From IMG/VR virus record IMGVR_UViG_3300011126_000024, positions 1 through 35,841 of that record: a DNA stretch of 35,841 nt. One strand, written 5' to 3'. Source of the DNA: a virus. The translations under genes were made by a program, and so were the position numbers. A model generated the notes under the pieces. The model ran no database searches, had not been told where the DNA came from, and saw nothing but the letters and a program-made list of their open reading frames with translations. Shown here one piece after another: positions 30,052 to 35,841 of this stretch. Positions within the stretch are counted from its first letter, which is position 1; the number at the start of each line of letters is the position of its first letter.

Positions 30052-30623
30052 TATACTCTTTTAATTTTATTATCTGTAAATCTCTCTATCATAACAAAGG
30101 CTAGTTTCTTACCTATCTCTTCCTCTAGTTCTTCAATCCTACCATCTGTTACTACATCACTAAACCAGTAACTAGGTTTAATACCAAACATCTTTATTTT
30201 ACGTGCTGCCAAATAACCAAACCTTTTAACATCTTTCTCCTCTGTTATTCCTAAAGCATCTTTTAAACGTGCGTAACGCTCCATTGGTTTGATAGGTAAC
30301 TTACTACTTTCTTTGTAACTGAAAGGACTGTTAAACTTTCTTTTAGTACCGCTTACCCCTTGATCTAAATAAGTACCGTATTGCTCTAACTCTAAAGCGT
30401 AAATAATAGCGTTGTCTGTTTCTACTATCTTAGGTGCTATACTTAAATCTTTCATTAAAGTACCTGCTGCGGTGTAGTGTCCTTTATTCTTAGCTGACTG
30501 TGTTAAATCACTTTGTAACTTATTAGCGAAGTCTAATAGCAAGCCTTGAATAGAACCGTCTAAAAAGTCGCTCGTCAAATCTAAGTCATCAAAACCGCCC
30601 TCTATATTAATACCGTCTGCCAT
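30051..30623 (-). CDS. HK97 gp10-like tail-completion protein
   Basis: A 190-residue protein. ELEQYGTYLDQGVSGTKRKF (about 77-96) has the Y-x-x-x-L-D-x-G-V-x-G pattern of tail-completion (gp10/gpU-like) proteins; G-Y-L-A-A-R-K-I-K (around 140) and IKPSYWFSDV follow the family pattern in which a final tryptophan and phenylalanine occur. The rest is helical. It is the first gene after the terminator at 30663-30693 and precedes the distal tail gene. Confidence 0.6.
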   Translation of the reverse strand: MADGINIEGGFDDLDLTSDFLDGSIQGLLLDFANKLQSDLTQSAKNKGHYTAAGTLMKDLSIAPKIVETDNAIIYALELEQYGTYLDQGVSGTKRKFNSPFSYKESSKLPIKPMERYARLKDALGITEEKDVKRFGYLAARKIKMFGIKPSYWFSDVVTDGRIEELEEEIGKKLAFVMIERFTDNKIKRV

Positions 30624-30662
30624 TACCTATAAAGTATAAAAATTAATTAAAGTTGTAGAAAC

Positions 30663-30693
30663 AAAAAAGCCCTATCAAATTAATGATAAGGCT
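30663..30693 (-). terminator. Terminator between lipoprotein block and tail genes
   Basis: On the minus strand AGCCTTATCA and TGATAGGGCT form a 10-bp stem with one G-U pair and a TTAATT loop, followed by TTTTTTG. It lies 24 bp after the stop of the 30717-31028 gene. Confidence 0.8.
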
Positions 30694-30716
30694 AAGTCTA
30701 ACTAATCCGCATTTCG

Positions 30717-31028
30717 TTAGGCTAACATTTCTGCGTGCATAGCAGCCTCTTCTAAAGTTTCATACTCATATAAATCTATTCTCATACCCTCCTTAAAATT
30801 TAAGTCTGCATTGAGTAACTCAAAATTCTCTACCTCTCCTATTAAGTCAGCAGCATTAGAAGTGATTAAAATTCTATCCACTAAATTACTACTCATATAA
30901 TAATAACCTTTATCTACGCTGTGTTTTACTATGTGGTAAACATCTTTTTTAACATCTTCAAAATTGTCAAATTCAGCAATACTAAACTGTGTATCTGCAA
31001 TTTTACTTACAATCATTTCTATCTTCAT
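30717..31028 (-). CDS. Small acidic protein, unknown function
   Basis: A 103-residue acidic protein (FSIAEFDNFEDVKKDVYHIV, YYYMSSNLVDRILITSNAAD, and an end rich in glutamate YEYETLEEAAMHAEML). No family recognised. It follows the lipoprotein gene with a 6-base gap and ends at a terminator, forming a two-gene tail to the terminase-chaperone transcript. A host-interaction role would fit an isolated position but is not shown. Confidence 0.65.
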   Translation of the reverse strand: MKIEMIVSKIADTQFSIAEFDNFEDVKKDVYHIVKHSVDKGYYYMSSNLVDRILITSNAADLIGEVENFELLNADLNFKEGMRIDLYEYETLEEAAMHAEMLA

Positions 31029-31034
31029 ATTTAT

Positions 31035-31451
31035 TTATTTTACTAAGTGTTTAAACATTCCGCAGTCATCACTATAAAACATATTGTAATTACCTGCCGT
31101 CTTATTAACTGTTAACTCTCCATTCTCATAAGTTACAACCGCTTCAAAGTCTAAGACCGTTGGATAACCTTGTACATCATTACTGTAAAACTGTACTCTA
31201 TACTCGTCTCCATCATTAAATGTTGCGTCCATATCTGAACAACTATAAAGTTGCCACATTAAAGGAGGCATAGGCTCGCTCGCTAATCCTATCTTACCTT
31301 TAATACTCCATTTATAATCTTGACTAAAGTAAAAGGTTTTAGGCTCGTAACTTGTTGCCGTTGTAGTTGTAGTTTCCTTTGCTACTACTGGCTCTTCTTT
31401 CTTGCAACTTAATAAACTAAGTAGTGCAAATACTGTCATAATCTTTTTCAT
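31035..31451 (-). CDS. Surface-exposed lipoprotein (superinfection-exclusion candidate)
   Basis: A 138-residue lipoprotein. The signal peptide (MKKIMTVFALLSLLSC) has a lipobox L-L-S-C with C16 as the acylated residue. C16 is followed by KKEE, which fits the lysine plus two acidic residues of the Bacteroidetes lipoprotein export signal that sends lipoproteins to the outer face of the outer membrane. The mature part is a threonine-rich linker then a beta-rich domain with two cysteines (YSCSDMDATF, SDDCGMF). Phage-coded surface lipoproteins in other systems block receptors against later phages, so exclusion is the leading hypothesis. Confidence 0.75.
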   Translation of the reverse strand: MKKIMTVFALLSLLSCKKEEPVVAKETTTTTATSYEPKTFYFSQDYKWSIKGKIGLASEPMPPLMWQLYSCSDMDATFNDGDEYRVQFYSNDVQGYPTVLDFEAVVTYENGELTVNKTAGNYNMFYSDDCGMFKHLVK

Positions 31452-31475
31452 ATTGTTTAATTTTAGGCTAAGATA

Positions 31476-31748
31476 CTATTTATTTTTTAATTCTGCTAAT
31501 CTTCTTTGTCTTTCTTGCTCTTTTTGTTTGTCCTTATGATAAGCACACACGTTTAAAAACTCTATAACATTTAACTCTGTGAAGTAATGCCACTTGTCAG
31601 AATTACCGTTACTAAGGTTATCTAACGTTATTATCCAGCCCCATTGTTCAAATCCTTTTGCACCTCCGTAAGTTCTTCCTGTATCTTGCTTAGTGTCCTT
31701 GTCGAATAGTCGTCTATAATTGGTGTTAAGTGTTTCGAGAGATTGCAA
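31476..31748 (-). CDS. Tail-chaperone -1 frameshift extension (gpT-like)
   Basis: A 90-codon stretch with no ATG anywhere; its only upstream start is a TTG inside the slip region. It overlaps the 205-residue chaperone ORF by 118 bp in the -1 frame. If ribosomes slip at the T9 run (31755-31747), a 257-residue fusion results: 167 residues of the chaperone plus 90. The extension contains GFEQWGWIITLDNLSNGNSD and ends in a charged helix (QKEQERQRRLAELKNK). The W-G-W-x-x-x-x-D-x-L-x-x-G pattern is common in Bacteroidetes chaperone extensions. Confidence 0.7.
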   Translation of the reverse strand: MQSLETLNTNYRRLFDKDTKQDTGRTYGGAKGFEQWGWIITLDNLSNGNSDKWHYFTELNVIEFLNVCAYHKDKQKEQERQRRLAELKNK

Positions 31749-32248
31749 AAAAAAACACAGATAGGGTATGCAACTTCCATCGATAACCCGTTATAAAAGT
31801 CCTCCGCTATCTGCATCCTGTCAATATCATAGTTAACCCATTTAAACCATTTACGCTTTATAGGTTGAACTACCTGCGCTAAGATAATATGTAAATTCTT
31901 TTCTATCTTCTCGGGATCATTAGCAAGGTCTTGGAATAAATGCATAGTAGTAATGTAACTACCTGCGCTCATCTTGTTAGCGTTTGGCTCTACTCTATAC
32001 CTTACACCGTTTAGTTTAAACGTGGCTTTATAATGCTCCTTTGGTAGTTCATTTAAAAAGTCTAGTTTGCTATTTAGTTCTTTTGCTTGGTCGATAGATA
32101 ACTTTCTTATCTCGTCTTTGCTTTGCTCTGTCAAAATAGATAAGGAGTGTATTACCTTTTCTACTTCATTCATTCCTTTGTACGATGACGGTAAAAGGTT
32201 AATGTATTGTCCTATGGTTATATCTTTCCAGTTTCTTGGTAAATTCAT
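31631..32248 (-). CDS. Tail assembly chaperone (gpG-like)
   Basis: A 205-residue helical protein, first after the large terminase (start overlaps by 4 bp). The opening LPRNWKDITIGQYINLLP and middle (ATFKLNGVRYRVEPNANKMS, GSYITTMHLFQDLA) match the tail-chaperone proteins of Bacteroidetes phages, which hold the tape measure during tail assembly. After F167 the zero frame runs on for 38 residues; the -1 frame gives the extension described at 31476-31748. It is far from the tape measure gene (22020), unusual for this pair. Confidence 0.7.
   Translation of the reverse strand: MNLPRNWKDITIGQYINLLPSSYKGMNEVEKVIHSLSILTEQSKDEIRKLSIDQAKELNSKLDFLNELPKEHYKATFKLNGVRYRVEPNANKMSAGSYITTMHLFQDLANDPEKIEKNLHIILAQVVQPIKRKWFKWVNYDIDRMQIAEDFYNGLSMEVAYPICVFFCNLSKHLTPIIDDYSTRTLSKIQEELTEVQKDLNNGAG
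31745..31756 (-). promoter_or_regulatory. Programmed -1 frameshift site (T9 slippery run)
   Basis: The minus strand reads GTTTTTTTTTGC: codons GTT TTT TTT TGC in the zero frame. A tandem slip of the type T-TTT-TTT by one base puts the ribosome on TTG CAA, the frame of 31476-31748. Nine Ts in a row in a coding region are otherwise disfavoured. Confidence 0.65.
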
Positions 32249-33438
32249 ATTATACTGTATATTCCTGTGTTTCTATGTGCTAAATGAATTATAGCAGCAT
32301 ATCTTACCGCATCCATTCCGTGATTAAATTTGTCTATTGGTTTACCTACGCTATTACCTGTCTTATCTGTTGCCCATTTATAACTCCTAAACTCTTTACG
32401 CAAGTTAGATGAGGTATTAAGTACATTGATATTAAAACGCTTTAAAACGTCTATACCGTTGTTTATACTATCCTTTCCTTTCTTAGTTGGTTTGGCGTTT
32501 ATTCTTTGCCTGTAAAGTTCCTCTATACTTTTAGGTTCTGCACTATCGCAAATAATCTCATCTTGCATAGTATAACCTAAAGACTTTAAACGGTTTGCTA
32601 TATCTTCATTAGTTAACCCTGTCTCGTATATTATTTCTTTTAAGTATAAATCTTTGTCGTGTTTATAAACTTCAATACAAGCGGTAGGATCATTAGTAAA
32701 ACCAAAGTCTAAACCTGTACAAACCTTTTTAGCGTTGTCTGGTATTGAGTTAACTATGTTTACATTTTCATAAATCAACCCTGTTATATTACCGTATTCT
32801 CCTAAACCGTATATCTTCCAAAACTCGGGGTCTGTCTTTTGTAGGTATTCAATCTCTTCTACTAAAGCAATAGGTAAAAAAGTATTGTCTTTGTATGTGC
32901 TTACTATTGTCTCAACATCTCCCTTGTCTAGTGTTCTTCTCTTCTCTAGTTCTGTGTTAATCCAAATATCTTCATCGTCTGGGTTAAAGTCTATAAATAT
33001 CTTATCTGTGGTTCTCATTAACAACTGAAAGAACTCGCTACGATATTCTAACTCATTCGCTTCATTACAGTATAGTATATTCCTTTTTGCTCCTCTTAAC
33101 TTCTGTTGGTCATCTGCTCCAAAGAACTCAACCATCCGTCCGCTAAATTGATAAGTCTTTTTAGTTTTGTTGTGGTCTATTTGATTATAAAAGCCGTTAT
33201 CTTGTAGTATCTCCTCAAAGTCTCTTACTACTGTTTTCTCTAAAGTTGTTTGATGCTTTCTAACTGTTGACCATACCCCTTTCATAATGTAGTTACCTTT
33301 ACCGCATTCTCCTGTCATTAACCACAAAGCACAAAGTTGCGCAATAGAATAGGTTTTACTACTTCTAGTTCCTCCTCTATTAACAACTATCTTTTTATCT
33401 GTTAGTCTATTCTTTGTGAATACTGGCGTTACTTCCAT
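32245..33438 (-). CDS. terL: Terminase large subunit
   Basis: A 397-residue DNA packaging motor. The ATPase half has Walker A GGTRSSKT (22-29) and Walker B ILYCNEANE (121-129). The nuclease half has GLDFGFTNDPT (D244), EIICDSAEP (D298) and NHGMDAVRY (D376), the acidic metal ligands of the RNase H-like fold. This matches the Terminase_3 (PBSX-like) type. It cuts and pumps DNA into the prohead with the small subunit, whose stop it overlaps by one base. Confidence 0.95.
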   Translation of the reverse strand: MEVTPVFTKNRLTDKKIVVNRGGTRSSKTYSIAQLCALWLMTGECGKGNYIMKGVWSTVRKHQTTLEKTVVRDFEEILQDNGFYNQIDHNKTKKTYQFSGRMVEFFGADDQQKLRGAKRNILYCNEANELEYRSEFFQLLMRTTDKIFIDFNPDDEDIWINTELEKRRTLDKGDVETIVSTYKDNTFLPIALVEEIEYLQKTDPEFWKIYGLGEYGNITGLIYENVNIVNSIPDNAKKVCTGLDFGFTNDPTACIEVYKHDKDLYLKEIIYETGLTNEDIANRLKSLGYTMQDEIICDSAEPKSIEELYRQRINAKPTKKGKDSINNGIDVLKRFNINVLNTSSNLRKEFRSYKWATDKTGNSVGKPIDKFNHGMDAVRYAAIIHLAHRNTGIYSII

Positions 33439-33893
33439 TAGTCTCTTGACTTCTCTACTATTTCTATTGTCTGCTTAACATTGCTTTCCTCTGGTGCATT
33501 CAACCCTAGCATCTTAGCCAACTGCTCTAACGCTCTTAACTTATCCGTGTTCTTAGTTTGTTGCATTATTCTATAAAAGGCTTTACCATCCTCCTTAGAT
33601 AGTTTATTATCCTTACCTAGATTGAAAGTATAGTCAGCATCTGAAATGATTTCTAATAGACCTTTAACTATAAAATCTCTAGTTATACAATGCTCTTCTT
33701 TAACCTCGTTTCTAAGTTCCTCTACCCTCGTTATAATCTCGTTATCTTGTAATAACTTGTAAGCGTTGTTTTGGCAAGTCTCTGCCTTTGTATTTGCTTT
33801 GACGTTATACGCTTGTCTGTATGCTTCTGCACCGTTTCCAAGTTCAATATAAAGATGACAAAATTTAGTCTGCTTGTCTGTTAGTCCTGCCAT
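33438..33893 (-). CDS. terS: Terminase small subunit
   Basis: A 151-residue protein of the Terminase_2 type. The opening LTDKQTKFCHLYIELGNGAE then AYRQAYNVKANTKAETCQNN and AYKLLQDNEIITRVEELRNE show the usual helix-turn-helix N-terminal module and central oligomerisation helices. It recognises the packaging start site. The upstream small gene overlaps it by 13 bp. Confidence 0.9.
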   Translation of the reverse strand: MAGLTDKQTKFCHLYIELGNGAEAYRQAYNVKANTKAETCQNNAYKLLQDNEIITRVEELRNEVKEEHCITRDFIVKGLLEIISDADYTFNLGKDNKLSKEDGKAFYRIMQQTKNTDKLRALEQLAKMLGLNAPEESNVKQTIEIVEKSRD

Positions 33894-34081
33894 ATCTCTA
33901 CTATGTGATTAATGTTAAAATATCTCTTTTCACTACTCCACTCTGTTAACTTAACTACATTAACATCTAATAGCACAAAGTTAATTCCTAAACTATCGTG
34001 CTTACCTATTACCTGAATTAGTTCCTTTACTGTGCAGTTGTTAACTCTATACTTGTCTCCTGTGGTTAGTTTTATATTCAT
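33881..34081 (-). CDS. Small phage protein, unknown function
   Basis: A 66-residue protein with strands and one helix (MNIKLTTGDKYRVNNCTVKE, LIQVIGKHDSLGINFVLLDV, EKRYFNINHIVEIWQD). No family recognised. It lies just before terS, overlapping by 13 bp, and after another small gene with a 4-bp overlap. Probably translated with the packaging genes. Confidence 0.65.
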   Translation of the reverse strand: MNIKLTTGDKYRVNNCTVKELIQVIGKHDSLGINFVLLDVNVVKLTEWSSEKRYFNINHIVEIWQD

Positions 34082-34263
34082 AACTTACGTAAATACTTTT
34101 TAATGTTCTTATAGGTAACGTCCTGCACTTTGGTAACTTCCCCTTGCTCATTAGTTACATTAACTTTCATTACTATATCGGTATCTTTAACCTTATAACC
34201 TACTCTTTTAAGTTTGTTAATGGTCTGCCATACCTTAGCAATAGTTCTCTTGTCTAAATTCAT
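34078..34263 (-). CDS. Small basic phage protein, unknown function
   Basis: A 61-residue basic protein (MNLDKRTIAKVWQTINKLKR, VGYKVKDTDIVMKVNVTNEQ, YKNIKKYLRKL). It could be a small nucleic-acid-binding protein. It overlaps both neighbours by 4 bp (ATGA). No domain recognised. Confidence 0.65.
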   Translation of the reverse strand: MNLDKRTIAKVWQTINKLKRVGYKVKDTDIVMKVNVTNEQGEVTKVQDVTYKNIKKYLRKL

Positions 34264-34439
34264 TCCTCTTCTTCTTCGTTAATCTCATAAATAAATAACA
34301 TATCTAAAGTGCTATCAGTTCTTAAAAATTGTACCTCTACTTCTGCTATGCCGTCAGCATACAAAAAAGCATCATCCCCTATATTTAGGATTAACTGCCC
34401 ATCCTCTCTTACTTCTAGTCTTTCAGTACTGGTTAACAT
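34260..34439 (-). CDS. Small acidic phage protein, unknown function
   Basis: A 59-residue protein from ATG 34439, one base after the upstream stop. It is beta-rich and acidic (LEVREDGQLILNIGDDAFLY, GIAEVEVQFLRTDSTLDMLF, and a string of glutamates). A longer frame to 34703 exists but is antiparallel in style, lying inside the 99-residue gene at 34441-34740 in another frame, so it is rejected. Confidence 0.65.
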   Translation of the reverse strand: MLTSTERLEVREDGQLILNIGDDAFLYADGIAEVEVQFLRTDSTLDMLFIYEINEEEEE

Positions 34440-34440
34440 A

Positions 34441-34740
34441 TTATTTTTTCTTACGTGGTCTACCTCGTTTCTTCTTTGGTTGTGTAGTTCTACTTTCCGC
34501 TTTAGGCTTTCTATCTTCAACATACGATACGAGGGTATCAATATGCACAACAAACCTTGCCATAGCCTTACGGATGCACGCATCACAACCCCCAGAGTTT
34601 GCTTTATAAAGAGGTATATCCATAGGAATAAGTTGATCGTGTAACTTAATAATAAACTCCCTGTCGTTTTTATCAATCGAGTGATAACTTTTATTCTTTG
34701 CATAGTGTTGTACTACCTCTATTACTTTCTCTAATTCCAT
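34441..34740 (-). CDS. Basic protein with AT-hook-like tail
   Basis: A 99-residue protein. The N-terminal 50 residues are helical (MELEKVIEVVQHYAKNKSYH), followed by CDACIRKAMARFVVHID. The C-terminus (QPKKKRGRPRKKK) contains the core G-R-P flanked by lysine and arginine, the AT-hook pattern for the minor groove of AT-rich DNA. In an AT-rich genome, near packaging genes, it may coat or bend phage DNA or bind the terminase site. Role inferred. Confidence 0.65.
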   Translation of the reverse strand: MELEKVIEVVQHYAKNKSYHSIDKNDREFIIKLHDQLIPMDIPLYKANSGGCDACIRKAMARFVVHIDTLVSYVEDRKPKAESRTTQPKKKRGRPRKKK

Positions 34741-34985
34741 TATAATTTTATTCTATTGTAAATACTATTCACTAAGTAAAGTATAATAAATATTGGATTT
34801 TGTGTAACCAATACTAAAAGCACTCCTAACCACCAACTTAAACACGTTTCACAGTTAAAAGGTTTATAGGGTATTAACTCCCTACCTACCATATTGGGTA
34901 ATTCATTACACCATACTTGTATTAATGTTAAAGCAATAAGCAGTAAACCTATTTGCTCAACTCCTAATTTTATCAAAAATTGCAT
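34740..34985 (-). CDS. Small two-helix membrane protein
   Basis: An 81-residue protein with two membrane helices (about 8-26 GVEQIGLLLIALTLIQVWC and about 50-72 WWLGVLLVLVTQNPIFIILY) separated by a short loop with KPFNCETC. A P-F-N-C-x-x-C motif before the second helix is common in small phage and bacterial membrane proteins. It starts 29 bp inside the sigma-like gene. Function unknown. Confidence 0.65.
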   Translation of the reverse strand: MQFLIKLGVEQIGLLLIALTLIQVWCNELPNMVGRELIPYKPFNCETCLSWWLGVLLVLVTQNPIFIILYLVNSIYNRIKL

Positions 34986-35460
34986 CTAATCTTATTTTTA
35001 AATTACTTCTACTTATTCCTGTGTTATTTGCTAGGTTAGACATAGTTAAATTCAAAGCCATATACTCTTGTAAGGTTCTACGCTCTAAAGTAGATAAGGT
35101 TTTGAATATCTCATTAACTCTGTCTCTTGGCGTTTGCTCTATCTCTCTAGTAAAGTTGTGTACATCTTCTAACTCCACACTATTTATTATTTGATAGTCT
35201 CGGTAAATTGCTTTAAAGTTGGAATTGTTAACCCCTCCTACTGGTACTCCGTTATTGCTATTCCATTTAAACCACGCTATCCTAAAAGCATAGTCGAGTA
35301 ACTTCCCTCTATTATGTAAATCTATAATATCTCCCTCCTCTTTCTCTAGTAGTACAAGTAGAACCTCCTGCGCTAGGTCGTCTTTTAGTTGGTTGTTATT
35401 GCTAACTACCTTGCAAATCTTATAGACCTCTTTACTAATCTCTGCTATTATTTCTTTCAC
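34957..35460 (-). CDS. Sigma-factor-like transcription regulator
   Basis: A 167-residue protein with a sigma-70-like plan. Residues 5-40 (IAEISKEVYKICKVVSNNNQ, then LKDDLAQEVLLVLLEKEEGD) fit region 2; residues 120-165 (LSTLERRTLQEYMALNLTMS, NLANNTGISRSNLKIRLDAI) form a helix-turn-helix like region 4. The start is GTG (35460); the promoter-like box is so close that the mRNA may be leaderless. It heads the late region (packaging and structure genes), so it is the likely switch for late transcription, perhaps acting on promoters of the TACTTTG type. Confidence 0.75.
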   Translation of the reverse strand: MKEIIAEISKEVYKICKVVSNNNQLKDDLAQEVLLVLLEKEEGDIIDLHNRGKLLDYAFRIAWFKWNSNNGVPVGGVNNSNFKAIYRDYQIINSVELEDVHNFTREIEQTPRDRVNEIFKTLSTLERRTLQEYMALNLTMSNLANNTGISRSNLKIRLDAIFDKIRS

Positions 35461-35465
35461 GTTGT

Positions 35466-35473
35466 CAAATATA
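35466..35473 (-). promoter_or_regulatory. Bacteroidetes-type -7 box (TATATTTG) before the sigma-like gene
   Basis: The minus strand reads TATATTTG only six bases before the GTG start. The expected transcript start coincides with the first codon, giving a leaderless or very short-leader message. A chance match is possible in AT-rich DNA. Confidence 0.45.
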
Positions 35474-35503
35474 CGTAAAAGGTTTAAATAGGTTTAGTAG
35501 TGT

Positions 35504-35692
35504 TTATAACTTCTCTAAACTACCTTTAAACCTTAAACATGGGTTGCTCTCTCCGTTGTAATCTAAAGGAGGTGTAACATCAAATAGTACTAAGTAAATA
35601 GTGCTTTGCCCGTCTTGACTAGTTATAACTTTCATAACCTCTCCTTTACCTAAAAAGTCATCTAGTACTAAATCTCCTTTCTTTATAAACAT
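35504..35692 (-). CDS. Small phage protein, unknown function
   Basis: A 62-residue protein with a beta-barrel-like composition (MFIKKGDLVLDDFLGKGEVM, TSQDGQSTIYLVLFDVTPPL, CLRFKGSLEKL). The K-G-D-x-V-x-D pattern suggests a small SH3-like fold, but no family is certain. It starts one base after the glucosaminidase stop, in the same transcript, and precedes the sigma-like gene. Confidence 0.6.
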   Translation of the reverse strand: MFIKKGDLVLDDFLGKGEVMKVITSQDGQSTIYLVLFDVTPPLDYNGESNPCLRFKGSLEKL

Positions 35693-35693
35693 C

Positions 35694-35841
35694 TTAAAAC
35701 TCTTTTAACTTCTCTATGTATGTTTTACTCTCTGCGTAACCTATCTCTTCTAAGAACTCGTAATAGTCTCCACCATCATAATAGCAGTCTTGCCATATCT
35801 TTAAATCTTTAACACAGTCTTGCCAGTTGTTATACCAAGCG
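35694..35841 (-). CDS. Glucosaminidase, C-terminal part (joins 1-278)
   Basis: The frame is open from the right edge to TAA at 35696-35694: WYNNWQDCVKDLKIWQDCYY, a D-G-G-D-Y-Y-E-F-L-E-E-I-G-Y-A stretch, and YIEKLKEF. The W-x-x-S/N-W-x-x-C-V-x-D and G-Y-A-x-x-x-x-Y-x-x-x-L pattern is the C-terminal half of glucosaminidases. It fits in frame onto the left-end fragment with codon CAC at the join. Confidence 0.85.
   Translation of the reverse strand, partial: AWYNNWQDCVKDLKIWQDCYYDGGDYYEFLEEIGYAESKTYIEKLKEF

Noticed and set aside
32428-32442. Another ATTAAAACGCT inside the terminase large gene
   Set aside because: It lies in coding sequence (L-K-R-F-N-I-N), has no complementary arm and no partner at 32 bp.
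34440-34703. Long N-terminal extension of the 59-residue acidic gene
   Set aside because: It lies entirely within the AT-hook gene in another frame; that gene fits its neighbours by start-stop overlaps.
1-35841. CRISPR array, insertion sequence or integrase
   Set aside because: No regularly spaced long repeats, transposase motif or tyrosine/serine recombinase signature was seen.

Overview
The window looks like the complete, circularly closed genome of a lytic siphovirus of a Bacteroidetes host, probably a flavobacterium. The two ends join in frame: a minus-strand gene entering position 1 continues at position 35841 and together they give one 141-residue glucosaminidase. Evidence for the host: low GC; promoter-like boxes of the Bacteroidetes TAnnTTTG type; A-rich start regions instead of Shine-Dalgarno sites; a DUF3127-type single-strand-binding protein; and a lipoprotein with a Bacteroidetes surface-export signature (CKKEE). 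I see no integrase, repressor, tRNA or CRISPR. Every supported protein gene lies on the minus strand, so the map reads right to left.

Layout in transcription order. The early region starts at a promoter near 10745, just after the terminator that ends the late region (10820-10847). It encodes an ERF annealing protein, an SSB-like protein, a DnaA domain IV-like protein, a fused SNF2-type helicase/DNA methyltransferase, a MazG-like pyrophosphatase, a DUF6291-type replication protein, a DnaB-like helicase, NinG, a C5-cytosine methyltransferase and several small proteins. A structured RNA leader (1440-1541) precedes a DUF3310 gene. After the glucosaminidase comes a sigma-factor-like gene (34957-35460), then small and large terminase, a tail-chaperone pair joined by a probable -1 frameshift, a lipoprotein, tail genes, the tape measure, XkdF-like protease, scaffold-like protein, major capsid, a likely tail-tube protein, a portal with a long C-terminal extension, connectors, a LamG-like protein, a SASA-type carbohydrate esterase, and a lysis group (holin, metallophosphoesterase, M15 endopeptidase, two spanin candidates).

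Regulation is the most unusual part. (1) Five dyads share an invariant octamer, ATTAAAAC, with different but self-complementary arms. Two pairs have exactly 32-bp spacing, and three copies flank a small possibly winged-helix gene (371-604). (2) A 38-bp element made of two TTACCG boxes exactly 20 bp apart occurs three times, each next to an early promoter-like box. (3) A rightward promoter-like sequence, a hairpin and an intrinsic terminator at 21912-22018 look like a plus-strand small RNA in an otherwise one-directional genome. (4) Strong hairpin terminators follow the tail module, the tape measure, the major capsid gene, the tail-tube candidate and the lysis genes.

Functions were assigned by reading motifs by eye. 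No database search was run, so family names are recognition calls and promoters are consensus matches only.
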